From Cyanocohniella sp. LLY (GTDB taxonomy: Bacteria > Cyanobacteriota > Cyanobacteriia > Cyanobacteriales > Nostocaceae), in assembly GCA_022241785.1 (NCBI GenBank), contig JAKOMP010000002.1, forward strand, positions 130,257 through 194,256: DNA of 64,000 nucleotides. The letters run 5' to 3'. Both the position numbers and the translations under genes were made by a program. Shown here piece after piece: positions 9,718 through 19,436 of the stretch. Under the pieces are notes generated by a model that saw only the letters and a list, made by a program, of their open reading frames with translations, was not told the origin of the DNA and searched no databases. Numbering within the stretch: position 1 is the first letter of the stretch; each line of letters begins with the position of its first letter.

Positions 9718-10638
9718 GTGCAACTCAAGCAGGTAATCATTGCTTATAAAGCTACAGATTCCCAGAGTAAACGCTGGGCAGAACTCTGTGCTAAACAACT
9801 AGAAAATCGCCATTGCCAGGTGTTGATGGGGCCTAGCGGGCCCAAAGATAACCCTTATCCGGTGTTTTTGGCTTCGGCTACTCAACCCATCGATCTGGCT
9901 TTGGTACTCGGTGGTGATGGCACTGTCTTAACTAGTGCTAGACATTTAGCCCCAGCTGGTATACCTATTCTGGGAGTGAATGTAGGCGGTCATCTAGGCT
10001 TCTTAACCGAGTCGGTAGATGAGTTTCAAGATACAGAGAAAGTTTGGGATCGGCTATTTGAAGATCGCTATGCTATCCAGCGGCGGATGATGTTACAAGC
10101 GGCGGTATATGAAGGTCATCGGACAAATTTGGAACCTGTGACTGAACGCTACCTCGCTTTGAATGAATTTTGTGTCAAACCCGCTTCCGCTGACCGCATG
10201 ATCACTTCCATTCTGGAAATGGAAATTGACAGTGAGGTAGTCGATCAATATGTGGGGGATGGTTTGATTATTTCCACTCCCACAGGTTCCACAGGTTATA
10301 CAGTTTCCGCTAGTGGCCCCATTATGCACGATGGTATGGAGGCAATTACCATCACTCCTATTTGCCCCATGAGTCTTTCTAGCCGTCCCTTAGTTTTACC
10401 CGCTGGTTCTGTGGTCAGCATCTGGCCTTTGGGAGACTATGATTTGAGTACCAAGCTGTGGATGGATGGGGTATTGTCTACGTCGATTTGGCCAGGACAT
10501 CGCGTTGATGTGCGGATGGCTGATTCTCTGGCTAAATTTATTATTTTGCGGGAGAACAATTCATATTATCAGACACTCCGAGAGAAGCTGCTTTGGGCAG
10601 GGACAAGGGTTCGCTACAGTAACAATCACCGTAATTGA
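9718..10638 (+). CDS. nadK: NAD kinase
   Basis: Phosphorylates NAD+ to NADP+, using ATP or polyphosphate, in the cytoplasm. Motifs in order: LVLGGDGTVLTSARHLAP (the GGDGT nucleotide-binding signature, near residue 63), LGVNVGGHLGFLTE, LALNEFCV (conserved NE/D), then VGDGLIISTPTGSTGYTVSASGP. About 306 residues is the normal length. I chose GTG 9718 (MQLKQVIIAYK), which matches family N-termini best; TTG 9712 is also open and only two residues longer. It starts within 10 nt of the ndhE stop, so NADP supply is probably transcribed with the NDH-1 genes. A terminator follows at 10699. Confidence 0.95.
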   Translation: MQLKQVIIAYKATDSQSKRWAELCAKQLENRHCQVLMGPSGPKDNPYPVFLASATQPIDLALVLGGDGTVLTSARHLAPAGIPILGVNVGGHLGFLTESVDEFQDTEKVWDRLFEDRYAIQRRMMLQAAVYEGHRTNLEPVTERYLALNEFCVKPASADRMITSILEMEIDSEVVDQYVGDGLIISTPTGSTGYTVSASGPIMHDGMEAITITPICPMSLSSRPLVLPAGSVVSIWPLGDYDLSTKLWMDGVLSTSIWPGHRVDVRMADSLAKFIILRENNSYYQTLREKLLWAGTRVRYSNNHRN

Positions 10639-10698
10639 TTTATCAGGTTTCTGCCGCAGTCTTTTGCTTGAAGTTTTGTGTGAACAGAAAATTATATC

Positions 10699-10726
10699 AG
10701 CCCCCGATAATATCTGGGGGCTTTTC
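10699..10726 (+). terminator. Rho-independent terminator closing the ndhAIGE-nadK block
   Basis: AGCCCCC (10699-10705) pairs with GGGGGCT (10716-10722) around a 10-nt loop and is followed by a short T-tract. It lies 60 nt after the nadK stop. Confidence 0.8.
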
Positions 10727-10885
10727 CGCAGTTGTTGTCTTTAATTGCCGAAAATGCTTTTTTGTGACGCCTTCAGTTATTAGCAATATAAACGTGAGTT
10801 CGACAAATATCAAAATACCCCATTTATTCCGGACTTTACTAGGATATCTGGCTTTATTAATTACGAATTTATCAAAAACATAGCT

Positions 10886-12523
10886 ATGCGGAACCTTGCA
10901 CTCGTTCCGAGTTGGTTGCGGTTTTTAATTATTTTTGTGTTGACAATGGGTATATTATTTCGCTTTGTCAACCTTGAAGGCAAAATATACTCCCATGATG
11001 AAACTTATACGTCATTGCGAATTTCTGGTTACACAGTCAGTGAAGTCAAACAGCAAATATTTAATGGTCGTATAATTAGTAGAGAAAATTTTGCTAAATT
11101 CCAAAGTCGTAATGAAGAAAAAAACTTCAGTGACACAATTATGTCTTTGGCTACAGAAGACCCGCAGCATCCGCCAGTTTATTATTTAATAGCCAGATTT
11201 TGGTTAGGAATTTTTGGTAATTCAATCACAGCTATTAGAAGTTTATCTGCTGTTATTAGCTTGTTGGTGTTTCCTGGTATTTATTGGCTATGTCGTGAAT
11301 TATTTAATGTGCCATTATCGGTTCCTGGGTTAGCGATCGCTCTGATGGCTATCTCTCCTATTCATCTAGTATATGCTCAAGAAGCACGAGAATATATCCT
11401 TTGGTTAGTTACCATCATATTATGTAGCGCTTCACTGCTACTAGCGATACGGCTGCAATCAAAAAATCACAATGAATTAGACCGAGGACAGCAAATTTCT
11501 GATAGTTTTACTCCCTGGGGAATTTATGTAGTTACTTTAACATTAAGTCTTTATACGTGTTTGTGGAGTGTATTGATAGCAGTTGCTCACGGAATTTATG
11601 TCATTATAATTTCCAGATTTCAATTAACTGAAAGTGTCAGGGCTTATTTAATAGCATCATCGCTGGCATTTCTAGCTTTTTTGCCTTGGATGATGATTGT
11701 TGCGGCTAGTTTTTTGGAGTTTATATTAACCGCAGATGTGACACAATCTCAATCTTCAATTAGTCCTTTAATTCAAGTTTTGCTAATACAAATAAGTAGA
11801 ATTTTTTTTGATTTAAATTTAGATATAGGCAATTTATTTAGTTACTTGATTGCACCTTTTTTTTTGACATTAGTGGGATATGCAATTTATTTTCTGTGTC
11901 GCACAACTAACTATCAAGTTTGGTTGTTGATTCTGATGTTGATGATAATTATGTCTATCCCCCTTAAGCTACCAAATTTAAATGATGGGGGCATAGTTTT
12001 TAGTCAAGAAGCATATTTAATACCTGCATACTTAGGTATTCAACTTGCTGTGGCTTATCTTTTAGCTACACAATTATACAATGGAATTATATCTCGCCGC
12101 CGAATTTGGCAGATGGTTTTGATATTAGTAATTGTTTGTGGTTTAATTTCTTGTAGGGTAAGTTACGAGGCTGAAACTTGGTGGCATAAAGGCGTCAGTT
12201 TTGGAAATGCACAAGTTGCTAGAATTATTAATGAGACTGAAAACCCACTTTTAATTAGTGATGGTGAGAATATTAATTATGGTAATGTTTTTTCACTAAG
12301 TTATCTGGTTCAGCCAAATGTCAGGTTTCAATTGATAGGAAATCAAGCTGTTCCTGATATTCCTGATAGTTTTAGCGATATTTTTTTACTCAATCCTTCA
12401 GATTCCTGGCGTAGCCAAATAATTATGAAGTACAAATCTAATATGAATATTGTTTATCGAGATGAGTATTATTATCTTTGGAAATTAGCTAAACCGCAAA
12501 GTACGCAAAGTTCACTAAGGTAA
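10886..12523 (+). CDS. Polytopic GT39/ArnT-like glycosyltransferase
   Basis: A 545-residue membrane protein with about 11-12 hydrophobic segments. The first helix is followed by GKIYSHDETYTS, where the acidic Asp-Glu pair in the first periplasmic loop is the catalytic signature of GT-C fold enzymes using polyprenyl-phosphate sugar donors. PQHPPVYYLIARFWLGIFG and SPIHLVYAQEAREYIL are typical of cyanobacterial GT39-type proteins. The C-terminal 110 residues are a soluble periplasmic-type domain. The acceptor is unknown. The last residues (AKPQSTQSS) are encoded by a copy of the common CGCAAAGTACGCAAAG intergenic repeat, so the stop seems to have been supplied by a repeat insertion. It stands alone between the nadK terminator and the DM13 gene. 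Confidence 0.75.
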   Translation: MRNLALVPSWLRFLIIFVLTMGILFRFVNLEGKIYSHDETYTSLRISGYTVSEVKQQIFNGRIISRENFAKFQSRNEEKNFSDTIMSLATEDPQHPPVYYLIARFWLGIFGNSITAIRSLSAVISLLVFPGIYWLCRELFNVPLSVPGLAIALMAISPIHLVYAQEAREYILWLVTIILCSASLLLAIRLQSKNHNELDRGQQISDSFTPWGIYVVTLTLSLYTCLWSVLIAVAHGIYVIIISRFQLTESVRAYLIASSLAFLAFLPWMMIVAASFLEFILTADVTQSQSSISPLIQVLLIQISRIFFDLNLDIGNLFSYLIAPFFLTLVGYAIYFLCRTTNYQVWLLILMLMIIMSIPLKLPNLNDGGIVFSQEAYLIPAYLGIQLAVAYLLATQLYNGIISRRRIWQMVLILVIVCGLISCRVSYEAETWWHKGVSFGNAQVARIINETENPLLISDGENINYGNVFSLSYLVQPNVRFQLIGNQAVPDIPDSFSDIFLLNPSDSWRSQIIMKYKSNMNIVYRDEYYYLWKLAKPQSTQSSLR

Positions 12524-12665
12524 GAGAGTTGTATAGGTTTTGGTATCAGTTCCATGAATTTGGAAAAAGTTGGCATATTTTTATGAAATTCTCAGCTTAA
12601 ATTAATTTAGATGATGAGATAAAGCTTTAAATTGTTCTTATTCATCAATTTGAGAATATCAAGCT

Positions 12666-13115
12666 ATGAAATTTCAGCATTTAGTCATTTTATTTATATT
12701 TACCGCTGTGACAATAGGCTGCACAAAAGAAGTAACCTCCAATCAACCCGCCACGCAAACACCAAGTGCAACCACCGTCGCCAGCCCAATTGCTGAACCT
12801 GGGAACTTTCAAGCTGCGGAACACCCAACTCAAGGAAAAGTTAGCGTCATCACTGAACAAGGTAAACGCTACCTGGAGTTTGATCAGAATTTTAAAACTG
12901 ATAAAGGGCCTGACTTATTTGTGATTTTGCATAATTCTGATATGCCGCCAGTGTCTGGTATTCAAGAAAAAGATTATGTGAATATTGCCCCCTTGCAAAA
13001 AATAAGCGGTACTCAACGTTATGCTTTACCTGATAATGTAAATTTGGTAGACTTCAAGTCTGTGGCAATCTGGTGTCGCCAATTTAATGCCACTTTTGGC
13101 TATGCCGTTTTATAA
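12666..13115 (+). CDS. DM13 domain lipoprotein
   Basis: A 149-residue exported protein. The signal peptide MKFQHLVILFIFTAVTIGC ends in a lipobox-like TIGC, so Cys19 is probably lipidated. After a Thr/Pro-rich linker, residues 47-149 form a DM13 domain (GNFQAAEHPTQGKVSVI, GPDLFVILHN, YVNIAPLQKISGTQRYALP, VAIWCRQFNATFGYAVL). DM13 domains are proposed electron-transfer modules with a near-invariant cysteine, here in AIWCRQF. A terminator follows. The redox role is family inference only; the partner is unknown. Confidence 0.85.
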   Translation: MKFQHLVILFIFTAVTIGCTKEVTSNQPATQTPSATTVASPIAEPGNFQAAEHPTQGKVSVITEQGKRYLEFDQNFKTDKGPDLFVILHNSDMPPVSGIQEKDYVNIAPLQKISGTQRYALPDNVNLVDFKSVAIWCRQFNATFGYAVL

Positions 13116-13131
13116 AAGCAATAAGTAAAAG

Positions 13132-13163
13132 GCAAAAGTAATATTACTCTCTTTTGCTTTTTA
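13132..13163 (+). terminator. Rho-independent terminator after the DM13 gene
   Basis: GCAAAAG (13132-13138) pairs with CTTTTGC (13151-13157), followed by TTTTT, just downstream of the DM13 stop. Confidence 0.65.
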
Positions 13164-13190
13164 TATTCCTCATTTAGTGAAAATTGACCT

Positions 13191-13916
13191 ATGCAAACAG
13201 CAGATTTTTTGCGTCTGATACATCCAGTAATCGCAGTTATCTTTATCTATCCACTGATTGGGATTGTGGTAAATTTTGCCTGGCAAACACGCCAGCGACG
13301 CTTACAAAATAGAAAGGTTGCTGAAAATAAAAGTAGAATTAACCCAGGAGTGGGAAAAGAACATAAACAGTTTGGTAACTGGTTGACAAGTGCAATTGTG
13401 GGGTTGTCTTTAATCGGTTTAGCCTATCCCATTGGTAAGAATATTATCAGAAATCAATTATGGAATGAAGGGCGGTTTCAAGTTGGATTCATTATATTGA
13501 TGTTTATTTTAACTATTACTTCTCTCATATTTCTTTATTTATCAAGACAAAGTTTGTGGCGGGGAATTTTTGCCACTTTAACTGGTGCAGGGTTAGTGAT
13601 TCTCGGTTGCCAAGATGGCGTGTTTCGGCGAACCAATGAGTGGTACTGGTCACATTATTATATTGGGATTGTCGCATCATTATTGATGATTTTTTCTGTG
13701 GCGATCGTCCAAGATATTTATCAGGATAAGTCACATCGCTGGCGGCTGATCCATCTCATTTTAAACTGTATTGCTTTATTACTATTTATAGGTCAGGGAT
13801 TTACAGGAACCAGAGACTTATTAGAATTACCTCTGAGTTGGCAAGAACCCTACATTTATCAGTGTGATTTTGCCAATAAAACCTGTCCGACACCAAATCC
13901 ACAAGCATCAGAATGA
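13191..13916 (+). CDS. DUF4079 family membrane protein
   Basis: A 241-residue integral membrane protein of the cyanobacterial DUF4079 family. FLRLIHPVIAVIFIYPLIGIVVNFAWQTRQRRLQ at the N-terminus is the family hallmark, with His11 conserved. About six helices follow, with histidines near HYYIGIVASLLM and WRLIHLILNCIALLLF that could ligate haem as in cytochrome b561-like four-helix bundles; that is speculation. Its stop overlaps the start of the next sensor kinase by 4 nt (ATGA), so the two are translationally coupled and may work together, for instance as a membrane redox input to the kinase. No function is established. Confidence 0.75.
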   Translation: MQTADFLRLIHPVIAVIFIYPLIGIVVNFAWQTRQRRLQNRKVAENKSRINPGVGKEHKQFGNWLTSAIVGLSLIGLAYPIGKNIIRNQLWNEGRFQVGFIILMFILTITSLIFLYLSRQSLWRGIFATLTGAGLVILGCQDGVFRRTNEWYWSHYYIGIVASLLMIFSVAIVQDIYQDKSHRWRLIHLILNCIALLLFIGQGFTGTRDLLELPLSWQEPYIYQCDFANKTCPTPNPQASE

Positions 13917-15367
13917 ATCAAATGAGGAAACTTTGGACAAGAATTTATCCTCATTCATTACAGGTGCGATTAACAATTGGGATTGCTTTAGTTTCAGCTT
14001 TAGGATTAGGTAGTCTAGCTATCTGGACAAGCTGGAAAATGAAGGAATTATTAATTAACAGTCACAAATATAATATCCAAAGAATTGCTCAACGCCTACC
14101 AAATGATGTGCAACTTTATAGTGAAATATTGCCATCAGAAATTGGTTTACAAAAGGCAATTAACAATTTGACTACTACTCATACATTTTTATGGATTAAA
14201 AGTCCTGAAAATGATATTTTAGCAAAATCTAGCAACTGGGAGCAGCTATCCGATGGGGCAGCAACTAAATTAATGTCTCTAACGGAGATGTCAATTAAAC
14301 CCCAAGTCAAACAAGTGGATAAACACTACTTTGTTGTGTGTGGGGCTGCGTTACCATTACAAGGAACAACTTTAGGAAATTTGTTTGTGGTACAAGATGT
14401 TACCAACGAACAAAAAATGTTGTTAGTAATTGTGCGGAGTTTGGGAATTGGCAGTGTTTTTGTGATTACAGCAATTTCTGTAGCGATCGCACTTTATATT
14501 CAGCGTTCTCTGCAACCTCTGCGCCAGTTAAGTCAAATGACAGAAGTTATTTCTATTGAAGATTTAGGCAAAGCGCAACTTTATTTAGATAATGCACCCA
14601 GTGAAGTTAAAGAATTAGCTCAAACCTGCAACATGATGTTATCGCGTCTCTCCCAATCTTGGGAGCAAGAGCGACAATTTGTGAGTAATGCTTCCCATGA
14701 GTTACGTACACCGTTAACTATAGTACATGGTTACTTGCAAAGTGTCTTACGTCGGCAGCATAATTTAACCCCAACCCAAAAAGAAGCTTTAGAAACTGCT
14801 GCATCAGAAGCAGAACGCACCATCCGGCTTTTACAGGATTTACTTGATTTAGCGCGAGCAGATAGTGGTTATTTGCATCTTTGCATGGAACCCTGCGTGT
14901 TAAATGACTTAGTTGCAGAAGTTGTGGGTATGGCTCAAAAGTATAGCGATCGCCCGATTAAAATAGAGTCAACAACTCAGATAATTGAGGTGAAAGCCGA
15001 CTATAATCGCTTAACTCAAGTATTGCTCAACTTAATTGATAATGCTGTGAAATATTCCCCAGCAGATACACCCGTGACTATAAAATTAAGTCAACAAAAC
15101 CAAGAAGTATTGATTCAAGTTTGTGATCAAGGTTATGGCATACCTTTACAACACCAGTCACGAATTTTTGAGCGATTTTACCGCATAGATGAAGCTCGCA
15201 CCAGTTCTACTGGAGGTTGCGGATTAGGACTGTCAATTGTTAAGACACTGGTAGAAAGTATGGGTGGTAATGTGACCGTGCGTAGCCGTTCAGCAGATGG
15301 TCTTCAGACATTGCATTTGGATACAGGAACTGTATTTACTATCACTTTGTCATCCTATCAACTATAG
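13913..15367 (+). CDS. Membrane sensor histidine kinase (HAMP-HisKA-HATPase)
   Basis: A 484-residue two-helix sensor kinase. TM1 is near residues 20-38 and TM2 near 170-190, enclosing a sensor domain of about 130 residues. Then come a HAMP region (RSLQPLRQLSQMTEVI), the HisKA box with phospho-acceptor His in FVSNASHELRTPLT near residue 258, and the HATPase boxes: N (LTQVLLNLIDNAVKYS), G1 (VCDQGYGIP), F (RIFERFYRID) and G2 (GGCGLGLSIVKTLV). It begins inside the stop of the DUF4079 gene (ATGA overlap). No response regulator is adjacent on the same strand, so its partner is encoded elsewhere. The signal is unknown. Confidence 0.9.
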   Translation: MNQMRKLWTRIYPHSLQVRLTIGIALVSALGLGSLAIWTSWKMKELLINSHKYNIQRIAQRLPNDVQLYSEILPSEIGLQKAINNLTTTHTFLWIKSPENDILAKSSNWEQLSDGAATKLMSLTEMSIKPQVKQVDKHYFVVCGAALPLQGTTLGNLFVVQDVTNEQKMLLVIVRSLGIGSVFVITAISVAIALYIQRSLQPLRQLSQMTEVISIEDLGKAQLYLDNAPSEVKELAQTCNMMLSRLSQSWEQERQFVSNASHELRTPLTIVHGYLQSVLRRQHNLTPTQKEALETAASEAERTIRLLQDLLDLARADSGYLHLCMEPCVLNDLVAEVVGMAQKYSDRPIKIESTTQIIEVKADYNRLTQVLLNLIDNAVKYSPADTPVTIKLSQQNQEVLIQVCDQGYGIPLQHQSRIFERFYRIDEARTSSTGGCGLGLSIVKTLVESMGGNVTVRSRSADGLQTLHLDTGTVFTITLSSYQL

Positions 15368-15464
15368 TAGGGAACAGGCTGGAAAATTTATTAATTTCTC
15401 TGCTTTTCCTCTTTCTTAGCGCGTCTATGTGTTCTTTATGGTTAACTATGTGGCAACAGATTTG

Positions 15465-16658
15465 CTAAGATAAGGCAACATAATTTAATGGCAACGTAAC
15501 TATTACAGTTGTACCAACATCTTGCTGGCTTTCTATTTGGATTGTGCCGCCATGTATCTCCACACACTGTTTGACAATAGCCAATCCTAATCCAGTTCCT
15601 TGAATTCGGCGCACATTACTGGCGCGATAGAAAGTTTGAAATAAACGAGGTTGGTCTTTTAAAGGAATGCCCCTTCCTTGGTCTGTGACTTTGAAGGTTG
15701 CCACTCCATCTTGGCAGCTTAAATCAAACTGAATATGGCTATGTTCAGGAGAATACTTAATAGCATTAGAGAGCAAATTCGTAAAGATACAATTTAGCAA
15801 ATCCTCATCCATTTCCGATTGGGAGCATTCGCCTTGAGAAGTAAACGTAATTATATGCTGGTTACCTGCACCACACTGAAAACCTTCTGTTAATTCATTA
15901 CAAAAAGACTCTAGATTCAAAGATACAGGGTTATATTCAAATTTTGTTGCTTCCGTTTTACTTAAAAATAATATTTCATCTAACAGTTGTAACATCTGTT
16001 TAATAGCATTTTGCACCCGTTCAAAGTATTTAATTCTTTGTTCTTGAGTGAGTTTATCATTGTTATATTCAATAATCTCTAAAGCCGTTCTAATGGTAGT
16101 CATGGGGTTGCGAAACTCATGAGAAACCATAGCCACAAAGTTTGATTTTAGCTCGTTGAGTTCCTGTTCCTTTAACAAAGCTTGACGGCTACGTTCTTCG
16201 GTTTCACGTAGTTTGTTGAGAATTTCTTCCCGTTCCATAGCGTAGCGAACCGAACGCATTAATAGTTGAATTGTAATTTGATCTTTAACCAGATAATCCT
16301 GTGCGCCTTCTGCTAAGGCTCTTAATGCCAATTCTTCATCATCAAGCCCCGTTAACACCACAACTGGGATATCTGGCACTGCTGCTCGATATGCTTTTAA
16401 AGTTTCTATTCCCGTAGAATCTGGCAAACTCAAGTCTAACAAGACTACATTGAATCTGCGTTGCGGGAAACTTGCCGTATGAGAACTATTAGATATTACT
16501 TCAGGGTTTTCTAAGCTCAAATGAATCGCTTCAGATAGCCGTTCCACATGCGTCATCTGCCACTTTTCTTGTTGTGTACGCAAAAATATCTGACGTAGAA
16601 GTCTGGCATCAGTAGGGCTATCTTCTACAAGTAGAATGTGAATCATTATCTTTTGCAT
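15465..16658 (-). CDS. Hybrid REC-HisKA-HATPase kinase
   Basis: A 397-residue soluble protein. The N-terminal receiver (residues 4-125) has the acidic pair in LLVEDSPTD, phospho-acceptor Asp in VVLLDLSLPDSTG and a conserved Lys in DYLVKDQ. A coiled-coil linker (residues 130-165) leads to HisKA with His in FVAMVSHEFRNPMTT and a HATPase with N (LLNCIFTNLLSNAIKYS), G1 (VTDQGRGIP) and G2 (GTGLGLAIVKQCVEIHGG). Receiver-first kinases act as relay kinases that accept phosphate and then signal onward. It is the last gene of a three-gene minus-strand cassette (CHASE3 kinase, Rcp1-type receiver, this gene). The 104-nt gap to the middle gene is compatible with one transcript. Confidence 0.9.
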   Translation of the reverse strand: MQKIMIHILLVEDSPTDARLLRQIFLRTQQEKWQMTHVERLSEAIHLSLENPEVISNSSHTASFPQRRFNVVLLDLSLPDSTGIETLKAYRAAVPDIPVVVLTGLDDEELALRALAEGAQDYLVKDQITIQLLMRSVRYAMEREEILNKLRETEERSRQALLKEQELNELKSNFVAMVSHEFRNPMTTIRTALEIIEYNNDKLTQEQRIKYFERVQNAIKQMLQLLDEILFLSKTEATKFEYNPVSLNLESFCNELTEGFQCGAGNQHIITFTSQGECSQSEMDEDLLNCIFTNLLSNAIKYSPEHSHIQFDLSCQDGVATFKVTDQGRGIPLKDQPRLFQTFYRASNVRRIQGTGLGLAIVKQCVEIHGGTIQIESQQDVGTTVIVTLPLNYVALS

Positions 16659-16761
16659 ACAATATAGTTGTATAAATTTGCCTGATAATTGATCAATTTC
16701 TCATCTGTTTAGAAAGCGTTGAAACAGTGAATTTTGCCAGTACCGGTAAAAATTATTTCCT

Positions 16762-17211
16762 TTATATCTTTCTTGGTAGTGCTACCGCTGCCAGCCAGAA
16801 ATCTTTGATTAATTGCACAACTTGGATAAACTGGTAAACATCTAAGGGTTTTGTCACATAACAATTAGCACTGAGATTATAAGAACGTAGTATATCCTCC
16901 TCATCCGCTGAGGTCGTAAGTATAACTACGGGGATAAGCTTGAGATTGGGGTCTGATTTAATTTCTGTTAGGACTTCGCGCCCATCCATTCCGGGAAGAT
17001 TCAAATCGAGCAAAATTAAGTCTGGACGGGGGGAATTAGCAAATTCACCTTGCTGCCATAAATAGTTCATAGCAGTTTCACCATCTTCCACCCAATGCAA
17101 ATTATTGGCGATTCTGGCATTGACAAAGCCTTTGATGGTGAGATTAGCATCGCTAGGAGAATCTTCAACTAGCAAAATTTCAATATGACGGAATGCCTGA
17201 TGATAATCCAT
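16762..17211 (-). CDS. Rcp1-type single-domain response regulator
   Basis: A 149-residue stand-alone receiver of the Rcp1 family, typically paired with phytochrome-like kinases in cyanobacteria. It shows the acidic pair in [13 protein letters not shown], phospho-acceptor Asp in [13 protein letters not shown], Thr in [10 protein letters not shown], and Lys in [12 protein letters not shown]. The insertion between beta2 and alpha2 ([12 protein letters not shown]) and the extended C-terminal helix are Rcp1 hallmarks. There is no output domain, so it signals by protein contact or by phosphotransfer. It lies 44 nt downstream of the CHASE3-PAS kinase, its likely phosphodonor. Confidence 0.92.
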   Translation of the reverse strand: MDYHQAFRHIEILLVEDSPSDANLTIKGFVNARIANNLHWVEDGETAMNYLWQQGEFANSPRPDLILLDLNLPGMDGREVLTEIKSDPNLKLIPVVILTTSADEEDILRSYNLSANCYVTKPLDVYQFIQVVQLIKDFWLAAVALPRKI

Positions 17212-17255
17212 GCGGTTATTAAATGCATATAAGGCTCATACTTTAATAAAATAAC

Positions 17256-19436
17256 TTAATTATCATTCAAGGTAATGTAAAAAATTGTTCCCACTCCCGG
17301 CTGAGATTCAGCCCAGATTTGACCATTATGTCTCTCGACAATTTTTTTACAGATGGCTAAACCAATACCTGTTCCGGAAAATTCCCTTCGAGTATGCAGC
17401 CGTCGAAACACCTCAAAAATACGCTCAAGATACTGGGGTTTGATACCAATGCCATTATCTTTGACTGAGAATAGCCAGGTTAAGGACTGAAAAAATTCTT
17501 CTCCATCTCCCTGATCTTTTTTAACTGCGCCAATGTGAATTTGTGGTGGTTCTTGTTTGCGAAACTTAATAGCGTTGCCAATGAGATTTTGAAATAACTG
17601 CACTAGTTGGGTTTTATCTGCGAGGATCTCAGGTAAAGGATCGTGAGTAATGATGGCATTGCTTTGGGCGATCGCTACGTGTAAATTACTAAGAGCTATA
17701 TTGAGTACAGCATTGCAGTCAACATGGGAAAATTCTTGCCCACGAGTTGCCACACGCGAATAAGCCAACAAGTCTTGAATTAATTGCTGCATCCGCTTTG
17801 CTCCATCAACAATGTAAGCAAAGTATTCTTGAGCAGATTCATCAAAAAGTTCTTGATATTCTTGCCCTAACAGTTGGCTATAGCCTGTCACGGCTCTTAA
17901 TGGTTCTTGCAAATCGTGGGAAGCTACATAAGCAAACTGTTCTAATTCTTGGTTAGAGCGTTTTAACTCCTGATTCAGCTTTTGTAATTCTGCTGTTCGT
18001 TCCTCAACTTTCATTTCTAATTCTGCCTTAGCCTGTTTTAGTGCTTCCTCCGCTAGTTTGCGGTTAGTGATATCAGTGTTAGCACCAACCCATTCTTGAA
18101 CTTCACCATGAGCATCTAAAACGGGAACTGCACGGGCGGCAAAAAATCGATAACTACCATCAGCTACTCGCACACGATGTTCAATCTGATAAAGACTTTT
18201 GGTTTCCAGGTCCCGATTCCACAATAACTGTGTTAACTCTCTGTCTTCGGGATGAATTGCATTCAGTTGCCCCCATCCTTGGACGTCTAACTCAGTTTGC
18301 CCAGTTAAATCTCTCCAAGATGGAATATCTTCTACCACAGTACCGTGAGCATCAGTAATCCAAATAGCTTGAGAAGTGGCAATTACTAGTGAGCGATAGG
18401 GTCTTTCATTCTTTTCTAGAGCAATTTCTGCTAATTTTCGGCGAGTGATATCTTGAAAGAAAATTGATAGCCCCTCTGGGGATGGATAGATGCGATTTTC
18501 AAACCAGCGATTCCACGGTAGATAATATCCCTCCATCTGAATTACTCGTTGTTCTGCCACAGCCTGGTAATATTTGTGATAAAACGTTTGTCCCACGCCT
18601 TCGGGGAATTCTTCCCAGATGTTTTTGCCAATCAAATCAGTAGGATTGCGGTTGAAAAGTTGTCCGGCTTTCTGATTGATGTAGGTATAACACCAATTGT
18701 TATCAAGAGCAACAAAGGCATCTGTTACAGTTTCTAAAATATTTGCCAGTTGCGCTTTTGCAGCTTGCTGTTCTAAAGAAATGGCTTCTTTGGATAATGT
18801 TTGATTAATCCGAATTTGCTGCCGGAGGAGTGTATAAACAACTATTAGCAGAATAATACTCAAACCGTGACCTAAACTGATCACAATGATAATTTGTTGA
18901 AGCAGAGCGTCTGTAAGTTCTGTCCGGTTTTTTAATAAAATTTTCTCCTCATTCTTCATGGACTGGGTGATTGTCTGAATTTGTTGATTAGCCTCTATCG
19001 CTGGTTGAATAAAAGCTATTTTATTAGCTGCATTTAAATTATTTTGCTCAAATAAATCTATTGATTGGTCAAGCAAAACCAGTTGCTGGTCAATTACAGG
19101 TTGAAGTTGTTTCAGTCGGCTTTGTTGCTCAAGATTATCACTAGTTAATTGCCACACAGCTTGCAGTAATTGAGATACTTTTTGTTTCTCGTCTTGATAA
19201 TTATTTTTGTACCCTACATTGCCAGTCAGAATGTAACTATTGCTTCCACTTTTGGCATCACTAAGACTAGCCCTGATTTCATCTAAGGTGTCGATAACTT
19301 CATAAGTATGAATTACCCATTCTTTTTCCTTATTCAATCTTTGGATACTAAAATAGGAAATTAAACTCACACCACACAGTAGTAATAGTGCCAAAATAAA
19401 ACCACTCGCCACAACTTTTCCTGACTGTTTATGCAT
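17256..19436 (-). CDS. CHASE3-PAS-PAS sensor histidine kinase
   Basis: A 726-residue membrane kinase. TM1 is near residues 10-30, followed by a helical CHASE3-like periplasmic domain (about 35-180; DTLDEIRASLSDAKSGSNSYILTG) and TM2 near 185-205. Two PAS domains follow: NILETVTDAFVALDNNWCYTYIN and RSLVIATSQAIWITDAHG, the second with its PAC motif (ITNRKLAEEALKQ). A coiled coil leads to a phytochrome-class HisKA with His in FAYVASHDLQEPLRAV near residue 497, and a HATPase with DNGIGIKPQYLERIFEVF and GTGIGLAICKKIVERH. There is no GAF chromophore domain, so no bilin light sensing is indicated. It is the first gene of the three-gene cassette and the likely donor for the adjacent Rcp1-type receiver. 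Confidence 0.9.
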   Translation of the reverse strand: MHKQSGKVVASGFILALLLLCGVSLISYFSIQRLNKEKEWVIHTYEVIDTLDEIRASLSDAKSGSNSYILTGNVGYKNNYQDEKQKVSQLLQAVWQLTSDNLEQQSRLKQLQPVIDQQLVLLDQSIDLFEQNNLNAANKIAFIQPAIEANQQIQTITQSMKNEEKILLKNRTELTDALLQQIIIVISLGHGLSIILLIVVYTLLRQQIRINQTLSKEAISLEQQAAKAQLANILETVTDAFVALDNNWCYTYINQKAGQLFNRNPTDLIGKNIWEEFPEGVGQTFYHKYYQAVAEQRVIQMEGYYLPWNRWFENRIYPSPEGLSIFFQDITRRKLAEIALEKNERPYRSLVIATSQAIWITDAHGTVVEDIPSWRDLTGQTELDVQGWGQLNAIHPEDRELTQLLWNRDLETKSLYQIEHRVRVADGSYRFFAARAVPVLDAHGEVQEWVGANTDITNRKLAEEALKQAKAELEMKVEERTAELQKLNQELKRSNQELEQFAYVASHDLQEPLRAVTGYSQLLGQEYQELFDESAQEYFAYIVDGAKRMQQLIQDLLAYSRVATRGQEFSHVDCNAVLNIALSNLHVAIAQSNAIITHDPLPEILADKTQLVQLFQNLIGNAIKFRKQEPPQIHIGAVKKDQGDGEEFFQSLTWLFSVKDNGIGIKPQYLERIFEVFRRLHTRREFSGTGIGLAICKKIVERHNGQIWAESQPGVGTIFYITLNDN

